Shown: piece by piece, positions 18,210 through 26,138 of the stretch
How positions within the stretch are numbered: the first letter of the stretch is position 1
Layout of the letters: each line of letters opens with the position of its first letter
Source of the DNA: Roseburia rectibacter
GTDB lineage: Bacteria > Bacillota > Clostridia > Lachnospirales > Lachnospiraceae
Direction: 5' to 3'
Length of the DNA stretch: 64,000 bases
Assembly: GCF_014287515.2 (NCBI RefSeq)
Contig: NZ_CP092473.1
Coordinates: forward strand, 422,501 to 486,500
Program-made: the position numbers and the translations under genes
The notes under the pieces: generated by a model
Seen by the model: the letters and a program-made list of their open reading frames with translations, nothing else
The model's database searches: none
Told to the model about the DNA's origin: nothing

Positions 18210-18419
18210 AGATATGTTTTTGCAAATACTTGATTAGTATATCATATTTTGCATGATTTGCAAGAGAAAAGTGGTTGTTGTAAATATGGGGCGTATATGC
18301 TAGTATGTTAAGAGTTTCATAGAGAAGATAATTGGTGCCGGTCGTTTTTGAAATAGAATGTGTGCAGAGTGGGTAGTTTATTGCCAAAAGCATGTGGCTG
18401 TATGCAAAAGATGCCGTAT

Positions 18420-18620
18420 TTTTAAATCAGGAACAGGCCGGTTAAAAGGGAAACAGGTGTGATTCCTGTACGATCTCGTCACTGTGATTAGGGAGTGCAG
18501 ATTCTAAAGATAAGTCACTGATGTTTTTTGCATTTTTGTGCAATGCGTTGGGAAGGCGGAATCTGTGTGATGATCTTTCAGCCAGGAAACCTGCCAGTTG
18601 TCTGGTACAGGGAAATGATT
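18420..18620 (+). promoter_or_regulatory. Cobalamin (adenosylcobalamin) riboswitch
   Basis: The conserved parts appear in order: GGTTAAAAGGGAA then GTGATTCCTGT, TCGTCACTGTGA, AGTCACTG, GTTGGGAAGGCGG, and the B12 box GCCAGGAAACCTGCC (18581-18595). A terminator at 18743 follows, so control is probably by premature termination when cobalamin is present. The regulated genes are the chelatase lipoprotein and ABC uptake system starting at 18863. The stretch 18210-18419 between the tRNA and the riboswitch shows nothing clear. Confidence 0.92.
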
Positions 18621-18661
18621 TTCCCGGATCACGAGTAATTGGTCGTACCGTATAAACAGAG

Positions 18662-18726
18662 TGTTCGCAGAGCGTACATTCTATTATTCATGACAACAGA
18701 ATGTCCGCAAAAGCGTACATTTTATT
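18662..18726 (+). repeat. Duplicated 24-bp unit in the riboswitch expression platform
   Basis: TGTTCGCAGAGCGTACATTC (18662-18681, continuing TATT) recurs as TGTCCGCAAAAGCGTACATT (18702-18721, continuing TTATT), 40 bp apart. ACATTCT (18676-18682) can also pair with AGAATGT (18698-18704). The block sits between the aptamer and the terminator and may form alternative pairings. Confidence 0.6.
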
Positions 18727-18742
18727 GTATGTGCAGACTTAT

Positions 18743-18776
18743 TACTCCGCCGTATCATAAGGCGGAGTGTTTCTTT
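18743..18776 (+). terminator. Riboswitch-controlled terminator
   Basis: ACTCCGCC and GGCGGAGT form an 8-bp stem around a short loop, followed by GTTTCTTT. It lies 87 nt before the chelatase start. Confidence 0.8.
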
Positions 18777-18818
18777 GTATGGGAAAATACTGTGAGCTAT
18801 GAACAATACATTATATAA

Positions 18819-18862
18819 GATTAGTGTGAAAAACACATTTTCACACAGGAATGGAGAGTATT
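18819..18862 (+). repeat. Dispersed leader element, short copy E
   Basis: GATTAGTGTGAAAAACAC pairs into ATTTTCACAC (hairpin 1), followed directly by AGGAATGGAGAG and the start codon. The second and third hairpins of the full element are absent. It supplies the ribosome binding site for the chelatase gene. Confidence 0.65.
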
Positions 18863-20521
18863 ATGAAGAAAAGAACCATTGCGTTACTTACTACATTAGC
18901 ACTTGCCACAGGCATGGTCGCAGGATGCGGAAGTAACAACACAGCAGCAGACACAGCAACAGACACAGTTAAGACTTCTGAGGCAGCTTCAGAGAAAACA
19001 GAAGCAACAGAAACAGTAGAGAGCACAGAAGTTGACGATCAGGCAGCCGCTGATCATGTCGCAGAACTGATCGATGCGATTTATGTTCAGACAAGAAATG
19101 ACAATACAGATGCACAGTGTGCAGAAGCAAAAGAGGCATGGGATGCCCTGACAGATGCACAGAAAGAGTTAGTTTCCGGTGAAAATGCAGATTCTGATTA
19201 TTTCGGAAGAGATACAGGAGATGCCACAAAGGATGATCCTTTAAATGAGGATAATATCGGAGAGAACGAACTTTTAGTAGTAAGTTTTGGTACATCTTTC
19301 AATGACAGCCGTGCAGAAGATATCGGCGGAATTGAAAAAGCACTCGAAGCAGCATATCCGGACTGGTCTGTAAGAAGAGCCTTTACAGCACAGATCATCA
19401 TCAACCATGTTCAGGCAAGAGATGATGAGAAGATTGACAATGTGGATCAGGCATTAGAGAGAGCAGTTGATAACGGAGTAAAAAATCTTGTTGTCCAGCC
19501 GACACATCTGATGCATGGTGCAGAGTATGACGAGCTTGTAGAAGCACTTGATAATTATAAAGACAAATTTGAGACAGTAACCGTTGCAGAGCCATTACTT
19601 GGCGAAGTTGGATCAGATGCCACCGTGATCAATGAGGACAAGGCAAAAGTTGCAGAGGCGATCACAGCAGAGGCTGTAAAGACAGCAGGTTATGATTCCC
19701 TGGATGCTGCAAAAGAGGATGGTACAGCATTCGTATTTATGGGACATGGTACTTCCCATTCTGCAAAAGTAAGCTACAGCCAGATGGCAGCCCAGATGGA
19801 AGCGCTTTCCTATGATAATGTATTTATCGGAACTGTTGAGGGTGAGCCGGAAGATACATCCTGCGAAAATGTGATCGAGGCAGTAAAAGAAGCAGGTTAT
19901 ACAAAAGTTGTTTTAAGACCGCTTATGGTTGTTGCAGGAGATCATGCGAACAACGATATGGCAGGAGATGATGAGGATTCCTGGAAGAGCCAGTTTACAG
20001 CAAGCGGATATTTTGACAGCATTGATACACAGATTTCAGGACTTGGAAGAATCGACGCGATCGAGCAGATTTATGTAGATCATACAAAAGACGCAATCGA
20101 TTCTTTAGGAGCACTTGAGTCAACATCCACCACAGAGAGTACCGTTGGTACTCTCGAGGATGGAACTTACACAGCAAAGTTTGATACCGACAGCAGTATG
20201 TTCCATGTAAATGAAGCAGACGAGGGACGTGGAATACTTACTGTACAGGATGGAACAATGACGATCCATATCAGCCTTGTATCAAAGAAGATCGTAAACC
20301 TTTTCGTTGGAACAGCAGACGATGCACAGAAAGATGGCGCTGCTATTTTAGAGCCTACAACTGACACTGTGAAATACAGTGATGGAACCAGTGAGGAAGT
20401 ATACGGTTTTGATGTGCCGGTAGAAGCATTAGATGAAGAGTTTGATCTTGCAATCCTCGGCACAAAAGGCGAGTGGTACGATCATAAGGTAAGTGTTTCT
20501 GATCCACAGAAAGCAGATTAA
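18863..20521 (+). CDS. cbiK: Exported lipoprotein sirohydrochlorin cobaltochelatase (CbiK type) with C-terminal extra domain
   Basis: A 552-residue protein. Residues 1-22 form a lipoprotein signal peptide ending in lipobox VAGC, so it should be anchored outside the membrane. A linker rich in Thr/Glu follows, then a CbiK chelatase domain (about 135-420) with LLVVSFGTSFNDSRAED, the catalytic His region QPTHLMHGAEYDE and MGHGTSH. CbiK inserts cobalt into sirohydrochlorin; the usual enzyme is cytoplasmic and about 260 residues. The C-terminal 120 residues (from DGTYTAKF) resemble the N-terminal domain of the next gene's protein. It heads an operon under a cobalamin riboswitch. An exported form suggests metal or tetrapyrrole capture at the surface (inference). 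Confidence 0.88.
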   Translation: MKKRTIALLTTLALATGMVAGCGSNNTAADTATDTVKTSEAASEKTEATETVESTEVDDQAAADHVAELIDAIYVQTRNDNTDAQCAEAKEAWDALTDAQKELVSGENADSDYFGRDTGDATKDDPLNEDNIGENELLVVSFGTSFNDSRAEDIGGIEKALEAAYPDWSVRRAFTAQIIINHVQARDDEKIDNVDQALERAVDNGVKNLVVQPTHLMHGAEYDELVEALDNYKDKFETVTVAEPLLGEVGSDATVINEDKAKVAEAITAEAVKTAGYDSLDAAKEDGTAFVFMGHGTSHSAKVSYSQMAAQMEALSYDNVFIGTVEGEPEDTSCENVIEAVKEAGYTKVVLRPLMVVAGDHANNDMAGDDEDSWKSQFTASGYFDSIDTQISGLGRIDAIEQIYVDHTKDAIDSLGALESTSTTESTVGTLEDGTYTAKFDTDSSMFHVNEADEGRGILTVQDGTMTIHISLVSKKIVNLFVGTADDAQKDGAAILEPTTDTVKYSDGTSEEVYGFDVPVEALDEEFDLAILGTKGEWYDHKVSVSDPQKAD

Positions 20522-20573
20522 CTGATCCGGGCTGGTCGGTCAGATACAGACCTGGATATAGATGGAGAGATAT

Positions 20574-22202
20574 ATGAAGAAAAGAAAAGTGACTGCAGTG
20601 CTTTTAGCTGCAATGATGTGCATGCAGATCATTGCAGGATGCGGAACAAAAAATGATGCTGCCCAGACAGAGAGTAGTGTGGCTGCAACGGAAGATGCAC
20701 AGGGAGCAGCAGGGGAAAATACACAGACAGCAGGACAGAATGCTACAGAGGAAAATGCAGGCGGCATGGCAGAGCAGAATGGAGCAGAAGAAAGCATCGC
20801 AGGAAAAGATGCCACAGAGCAGGCAGACAGTACAGAAGTTTCCGTCCCTGAGGATGGCGAATATACAGTGGATGTCACATTAGAGGGCGGCAGTGGAAAA
20901 GCAACCGTGGATTCACAGGCGAAAGTTACTGTAACGGATGGAGTGGCATATGCGACGATCACATGGAGCAGTACGCATTACGATTACATGATCGTGAACG
21001 GGGAGAAATATCTCAATGAAAATGAGGGTGGAAACTCTACATTCACATTTCCAATTGATGGAATCCCATGTGAGATGGATGTGATCGGTGATACGACGGC
21101 AATGAGTACACCGCATGAGATCGATTATACACTGACTTTCCGATTCCCGGAAACGGCTGATTTTACAGACTTAAACTGCAATGGGCGTATGGAGTTATCC
21201 TACGCCGATCAGTTTGAAGTAGAACAATATGGTGCTTATAAGCTGATTACGATCGTGGATAACGGTCGTTTTTTGCTTGTACCAAAAGGTGTGTCTGTAC
21301 CAAAGAATGTGCCGGGGGATGTGACGGTTTTAGAGCAGCCGCTTGAAAATGTATATATGGTATCTAGTGCCGTGATGGACTTAGTCTGTCAGACGGGGGC
21401 GGTTTCCAATCTGAAATATACCGGAACCAAAGAAAAAGACTGGTATGTAAAGACAGCCGCAGATGCCATGGCAGAGGGAAAGCTGATCTATGCCGGAAAA
21501 TACAGTGCACCGGATTACGAACTTTTACTTTCCGGGGGATGTACGTTTGCGATTGAAAATACGATGATCACACATAATCCGGAAGTGAAAGAGAAGTTAG
21601 AAGAACTTGGGATCAAGGTCATGATCGAGCGTTCCAGCTATGAAAAACATCCGCTGGGAAGACTCGAATGGATAAAACTTTTTGGCGTTTTGTTCGGAAG
21701 AGAACAGCAGGCCAAAGAGTTTTTTGATGCGCAGGTGGCGCATATAGAACCAATTTTAGAGAAAGAAAAAACAGGACTTTCCGTGGCATTTTTTGCAGTC
21801 GCATCCGATGGAACCGTCACCGTGCGCAAACCAAACGATTATGTGTCATCAATGATAGAACTTGCGGGCGGCACTTATTCCCTAAACGGCTATGTGGAGG
21901 AGGAAGAAAATGCGCTCTCCACATTGAAAATGCAGATGGAAGATTTTTATGCGGCCGAAAAAGATGCTGACATTCTTATTTATAATGGTACAATAGAAGG
22001 AGAATTGACATCGATTGCTGAACTGGTGCAGAAAAACAGCCTGTTTGCAGATTTTAAAGCCGTAAAATCAGGTCAGGTTTATACGACCGGCAGTAACTTT
22101 TATCAGCAGACGAGTGGAACCTGTGATTTTATCGAGGATCTGAATAAAGTTCTGACTGGAGATACCGATGCAGAGTATCGGTTTTTAAAGAAACTGGATT
22201 GA
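20574..22202 (+). CDS. ABC transporter substrate-binding lipoprotein (BtuF/FecB-like) with N-terminal extra domain
   Basis: A 542-residue lipoprotein (lipobox IAGC, Cys23) starting after TGGAGAG. Residues about 24-90 are a low-complexity Gln/Glu/Ala/Thr linker. Residues about 94-210 form a beta-rich domain beginning DGEYTVDVTLEGGSGKATV and containing AYATITWSS, related to the C-terminus of the chelatase upstream. Residues about 280-540 are a helical-backbone binding domain of the cobalamin/haem/siderophore type (KLIYAGKYSAPDYELLLSGG, RLEWIKLFGVLFG). It delivers its ligand to the permease downstream. The riboswitch points to a cobalamin-related or cobalt ligand; haem or iron remains possible. 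Confidence 0.88.
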   Translation: MKKRKVTAVLLAAMMCMQIIAGCGTKNDAAQTESSVAATEDAQGAAGENTQTAGQNATEENAGGMAEQNGAEESIAGKDATEQADSTEVSVPEDGEYTVDVTLEGGSGKATVDSQAKVTVTDGVAYATITWSSTHYDYMIVNGEKYLNENEGGNSTFTFPIDGIPCEMDVIGDTTAMSTPHEIDYTLTFRFPETADFTDLNCNGRMELSYADQFEVEQYGAYKLITIVDNGRFLLVPKGVSVPKNVPGDVTVLEQPLENVYMVSSAVMDLVCQTGAVSNLKYTGTKEKDWYVKTAADAMAEGKLIYAGKYSAPDYELLLSGGCTFAIENTMITHNPEVKEKLEELGIKVMIERSSYEKHPLGRLEWIKLFGVLFGREQQAKEFFDAQVAHIEPILEKEKTGLSVAFFAVASDGTVTVRKPNDYVSSMIELAGGTYSLNGYVEEEENALSTLKMQMEDFYAAEKDADILIYNGTIEGELTSIAELVQKNSLFADFKAVKSGQVYTTGSNFYQQTSGTCDFIEDLNKVLTGDTDAEYRFLKKLD

Positions 22203-22298
22203 TATTATGCCGCAAAGGAAATGGTGTCATAAAAGATAATGACTGGCAGATTGTACCAGGCTGAAGGTAGTTTTGTGGCTTTGGGAGAAAATTAGATC

Positions 22299-23303
22299 AT
22301 GAAGAGAAGATATATTATTTCGTTTGTTATTGCATTTATCCTGTTGATGGCACTTTTTGTATGGAATGTTGCAGCAGGAAGTGTTGACATATCCACATCA
22401 GACCTGTTTGCAATCTTTGCAGGAAGTGGAAAAGATGAGACATTTTCGCAGATCGTGTGGAAAATCAGGCTGCCACGTATACTTGCTGCGATCCTGCTTG
22501 GAGGTGCTTTGTCGGTATCGGGATTTTTACTTCAGAGTTTTTTCCAGAATCCGATCGCAGGACCGTATGTGCTTGGAATTTCATCCGGTGCAAAGCTTGT
22601 AGTGGCACTTACCATGATTTTTCTGCTGGAAAAAGGGATCATGATCAGCTCCTTTGGCATGGTGGCGGCTGCATTTGTGGGTTCCATGCTCGCAATGGGA
22701 TTTGTGCTGCTTATTTCGTTTCGTGTATCAAAAATGTCTCTGCTTGTAGTCTGCGGAATCATGATCGGTTATATCTGTTCTGCCATCACGGATTTCTGTG
22801 TTACGTTTGCGAGTGATTCGAATATCGTTAACCTTCACAACTGGTCAATGGGTAGTTTCTCCGGCATGACATGGGAAAATATAAAGATGATCGTCGTGAT
22901 CGTTGGTGCAGCGGTTCTTGTGACATTTTGTCTGGCAAAACCGATCGGGGCATACCAGATGGGGGAGGCTTATGCCAGAAATATAGGTGTCAATGTAAAG
23001 GCGCTCCGGGTTACGATGATCCTTTTGTCGAGCCTGCTGTCTGCCTGTGTGACTGCGTTTGCAGGGCCGATCTCCTTTGTCGGGATCGCGGTGCCGCATC
23101 TGGTAAGGATGGCTACAAAGACAGCAAGACCGATTATTTTAATACCGGGGTGCTTTCTGTGCGGCGCAGTCGTGACACTTTTCTGTGATGGAATCGCAAG
23201 GACTGTGTTTGCACCGACAGAGATCAGCATCAGTTCTGTCACAGCGCTGTTTTTAGTTCCGGTTGTAATTGCGGCAATGTTGAGAAAACAGGAGGGGAGG
23301 TAG
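22299..23303 (+). CDS. FecCD/BtuC-type ABC transporter permease
   Basis: A 334-residue membrane protein with about ten helices. Family motifs are RLPRILAAILLGGALSVSG near residue 55, LQSFFQNPIAGPYVLGISSG, and GPISFVGIAVPHLVR near residue 255, which contacts the ATPase. It forms the homodimeric channel for cobalamin, haem or siderophore import. It follows the binding-protein gene by 96 nt and precedes the ATPase by 5 nt. Confidence 0.94.
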   Translation: MKRRYIISFVIAFILLMALFVWNVAAGSVDISTSDLFAIFAGSGKDETFSQIVWKIRLPRILAAILLGGALSVSGFLLQSFFQNPIAGPYVLGISSGAKLVVALTMIFLLEKGIMISSFGMVAAAFVGSMLAMGFVLLISFRVSKMSLLVVCGIMIGYICSAITDFCVTFASDSNIVNLHNWSMGSFSGMTWENIKMIVVIVGAAVLVTFCLAKPIGAYQMGEAYARNIGVNVKALRVTMILLSSLLSACVTAFAGPISFVGIAVPHLVRMATKTARPIILIPGCFLCGAVVTLFCDGIARTVFAPTEISISSVTALFLVPVVIAAMLRKQEGR

Positions 23304-23308
23304 CGCAT

Positions 23309-24487
23309 ATGCAGGAAATCCGTACAGAGCATCTGACCGTCGGCTATGAGAAAAAGCCGCTGATCGGGGATGTGAATCTTTCTGTCCGGCCGGGAGAGAT
23401 ACTGACGTTGATCGGTCCGAATGGCTCTGGAAAATCCACAATTTTAAAAACGATCACCAAACAGCTAAAGAAACTGGACGGAACGGTGTTTTTGGGTGAA
23501 AACTCCATGGATGAGTTAAAAGACAGCCAGATTTCAAAACGGCTGTCCATGGTAATGACGGAACGGCTTCGCACGGAACTGATGAGTGGCAGGGAAGTAG
23601 TGGCTTCCGGGCGTTATCCCTACACGGGGCGATTTGGTATCCTCTCAAAAGAAGACTGGGTAAAAGTGGATGAGGCGATCGCACTCGTCCATGCGAAAGA
23701 GGTGCAGGATCAGGATTTTATGAAGATCAGTGACGGACAGCGCCAGCGTCTGATGCTTGCGCGTGCGATCTGCCAGGATACGAAGATACTGATCTTAGAC
23801 GAGCCGACTTCTTATCTGGATATGGGGTTTAAGATGGATATTCTTACAAATATCCGTATGCTTGCAAGAGATAAAAAGATGGCAGTCATCATGTCGCTGC
23901 ATGAACTTGATCTTGCGCAGAAGGTTTCCGATACGATCGCCTGTGTCAGAGGTGACCGCATCGACCGTGTCGGCACGCCGGAAGAAATTTTTGCCGGGAC
24001 TTATGTGCAGGAGTTGTACGGAGTATCAGACAGAAGTTTTGATCCGGTAACAGGGCAGATCTTTTTGTGTGCGGGATATGAAAATGCAGAAGGTTTCCGG
24101 GAGCATAGTGCCGATAGCTGCCAGAACAAAGATTTTTGCAGTGACGATAAGATTTTAAATCCGGTCAGCCCGCAGGTGTTTGTGATCGGAGGTGCAGGCA
24201 GCGGAATCCCGGTATACAACAGACTGTGGCGCGAAGCTGTTCCGTTTGCGGCAGGAATCCTGCAGGAAAATGATGTAGAGTACAATGCAGCAGTGGCTTT
24301 AGCATCGGAAGTCGTGTCGGAAAAGGCATTTTTCCCGATTGGAATGGAAAAAGTGCAGGCAGCAAAACAGCTGATCGATCATTGCAAGACCTGCATCTGC
24401 ACAGTGGAAGAGTTTGGACCGTTCAATGAGGCAAACAGGGAGCTGGCAGAGTATGCAAGGGGGATGGGGAAAATACATAACATGTGA
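23309..24487 (+). CDS. ABC transporter ATPase with C-terminal extension (cobalamin/haem/iron type)
   Basis: A 392-residue protein. Residues 1-255 are a standard FecE/BtuD-like ATPase: Walker A GPNGSGKST (about 36-44), signature ISDGQRQRLMLARA, Walker B ILILDEPTSYLD, H-loop MSLHELD. The last 105 residues are an additional domain starting VFVIGGAGSGIPVYNRLWRE and containing a Cys-rich turn KTCICTVEEFGPF. ATPases of this family normally end near residue 260. The start lies 5 nt after the permease stop behind GGAGGGGAGG. The extension may regulate transport or bind a nucleotide (inference). Confidence 0.92.
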   Translation: MQEIRTEHLTVGYEKKPLIGDVNLSVRPGEILTLIGPNGSGKSTILKTITKQLKKLDGTVFLGENSMDELKDSQISKRLSMVMTERLRTELMSGREVVASGRYPYTGRFGILSKEDWVKVDEAIALVHAKEVQDQDFMKISDGQRQRLMLARAICQDTKILILDEPTSYLDMGFKMDILTNIRMLARDKKMAVIMSLHELDLAQKVSDTIACVRGDRIDRVGTPEEIFAGTYVQELYGVSDRSFDPVTGQIFLCAGYENAEGFREHSADSCQNKDFCSDDKILNPVSPQVFVIGGAGSGIPVYNRLWREAVPFAAGILQENDVEYNAAVALASEVVSEKAFFPIGMEKVQAAKQLIDHCKTCICTVEEFGPFNEANRELAEYARGMGKIHNM

Positions 24488-24570
24488 GAACATGAGCCAA
24501 AAATCAGCCAATAAGAAAGAACATCGCAAAAAAGTTTGAATTATGTGTAGTATGGAAATAATAGAATTAT

Positions 24571-24623
24571 ACTTCAAAGTAAAATGAAACTATTTGAAGT
24601 GACTTTGAAGTTGACTTTGAAGT
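24571..24623 (+). promoter_or_regulatory. Operator-like repeats upstream of the AlbA_2/helicase pair
   Basis: ACTTCAAAGT (24571-24580), ACTTTGAAGT (24602-24611) and ACTTTGAAGT (24614-24623), with a half site TTTGAAGT at 24593-24600. Each decamer is a near-perfect inverted repeat (ACTT-2-AAGT); the last two are 12 bp apart. Sixty bp separate them from the start codon. They suit an autoregulator, possibly the winged-helix-bearing protein encoded next. Confidence 0.65.
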
Positions 24624-24682
24624 ATGATTGAAATAAAATATAAAGCATATTAAAACTGTGTATAAAACCGGGGTGATAAGCG

Positions 24683-26125
24683 ATGTATTTGGAAGAGATT
24701 GTAGAAAACGTCGAGTTGGAAAGTGATAAATGTGAATGTAAGAGCAGGTTGAATCGGGAAGATGTTGTGGGATGGCTGAAAAGCATTGCCGGATTTTCAA
24801 ATGCTTCCGGAGGAGATTTTTATATCGGAGTCGAAGATAAAACAAATAAGCTGATAGGTTTTAACAGAAAAGAAGCTGACAATGAACGGAATTATTTTAA
24901 TAATCAAGTGAACGAACATCTGTCACCGAGACCACAGATGAAAGTATCTTTTGTGCGTTATGAGGCAAACGGAAATGAACGATTTATTATACATGTGTAT
25001 ATACCGGAATCAGTTGTAAAGCCGGTCATTTTAAAGTATAAAAATATTCCGTCCATTTTTATGAGACGGGACGGATTTACAAATGGTGCAACCTACGAAG
25101 AGATTATAGAAATGAGTGTTAAAAGCAGGAACACACAGTTTGATCTTCTTTTGTCGGATAAAAAATACGAAGCAGAAAATTATAAGACGCTTCAGGAATT
25201 TTATGCATTGCATAATAATGGAAAAGAATTATCGGAAAAAGCTTTAATGTCGATGGGGTTTTATAATGAAAATGGGCTGCTTGTCAATGGTGCAGTGCTT
25301 TTTGGAGATGACTATCAGGGAAAAAAAACAGAGGTTGTATGTTCTGTGTTCTCAGGGTTTAATAAGGGAAGTGAGCGGATTGTTACAGTCAACCGTTTCC
25401 ATGGAAATATAATTGCAGATATTAATTACATGATAGAATTTGTGGAACAGAGAATGAATCATTCCATGATAAAACTGGATAATACAAGAAAAAATATAGA
25501 TGCATATCCAAAACGTGCATTGTTTGAAGGTGTGATCAATGCGGTTGCACATCGTGATTACTTTTTAGACGGAACACAGATTCAGATGGATATGTTTAAG
25601 GACAGATTGGAAATTTCTTCCCCAGGAGGTTTTTACATAGGTGAAAAAATTGGGAAAACGTATGATTTATCCGGAATCATTTCGAAAAGGAGAAATGAAT
25701 TAATAACGTCTGTATTGGTAAACTGCAATGTTATGGAGGCAGCAGGGACAGGATTTGAGAAAATTATGGAAGAATATCAGAATGTCGATGAAACACATCG
25801 GCCATATATATATTCTTCATCAGATCATTTTACACTGGTGCTTCCGGATCTGACATATTCAGATGGAGTGGAAGACAGTGGTGTACCGAATATACTTTTT
25901 GCACCAGTACCAAATGGAACGGTCTATGATGAAAAGGTGTTATCATTTTGTTATTATCAGGCACGCAAGGTTTCCGAGATTGTATCGTATCTGGGAGTAA
26001 GTGATTCTACTTATTTCAGAAAACAGGTGTTGGAAAATCTGGTAGAAAATCAGTATCTGGAAAAAAATAAAGTTTCAAGGGCATCTTATTTTAAGACTAA
26101 TCCGGAAATGGTAAGAATTCAATAA
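24683..26125 (+). CDS. AlbA_2 (Schlafen-like) domain, ATP-binding regulator-type protein
   Basis: A 480-residue cytoplasmic protein. The N-terminal AlbA_2/Schlafen-type nucleic-acid-binding domain spans about residues 8-130 (CECKSRLNREDVVGWLKSIA, FSNASGGDFYIGVEDK). The middle carries a GHKL-like segment, FEGVINAVAHRDYFLDGTQI followed by LEISSPGG, usual for the COG2865 group. The last ~80 residues look like a winged helix (KVSEIVSYLGVSDSTYFRKQ). Family members are called transcriptional regulators, but Schlafen-type domains also occur in RNA-cleaving and anti-phage proteins. GGGGTGATAAGCG precedes the start. The helicase gene follows by 13 nt, so the two are almost certainly one operon. Confidence 0.88.
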   Translation: MYLEEIVENVELESDKCECKSRLNREDVVGWLKSIAGFSNASGGDFYIGVEDKTNKLIGFNRKEADNERNYFNNQVNEHLSPRPQMKVSFVRYEANGNERFIIHVYIPESVVKPVILKYKNIPSIFMRRDGFTNGATYEEIIEMSVKSRNTQFDLLLSDKKYEAENYKTLQEFYALHNNGKELSEKALMSMGFYNENGLLVNGAVLFGDDYQGKKTEVVCSVFSGFNKGSERIVTVNRFHGNIIADINYMIEFVEQRMNHSMIKLDNTRKNIDAYPKRALFEGVINAVAHRDYFLDGTQIQMDMFKDRLEISSPGGFYIGEKIGKTYDLSGIISKRRNELITSVLVNCNVMEAAGTGFEKIMEEYQNVDETHRPYIYSSSDHFTLVLPDLTYSDGVEDSGVPNILFAPVPNGTVYDEKVLSFCYYQARKVSEIVSYLGVSDSTYFRKQVLENLVENQYLEKNKVSRASYFKTNPEMVRIQ

Positions 26126-26138
26126 AAGTGTAGATTAT

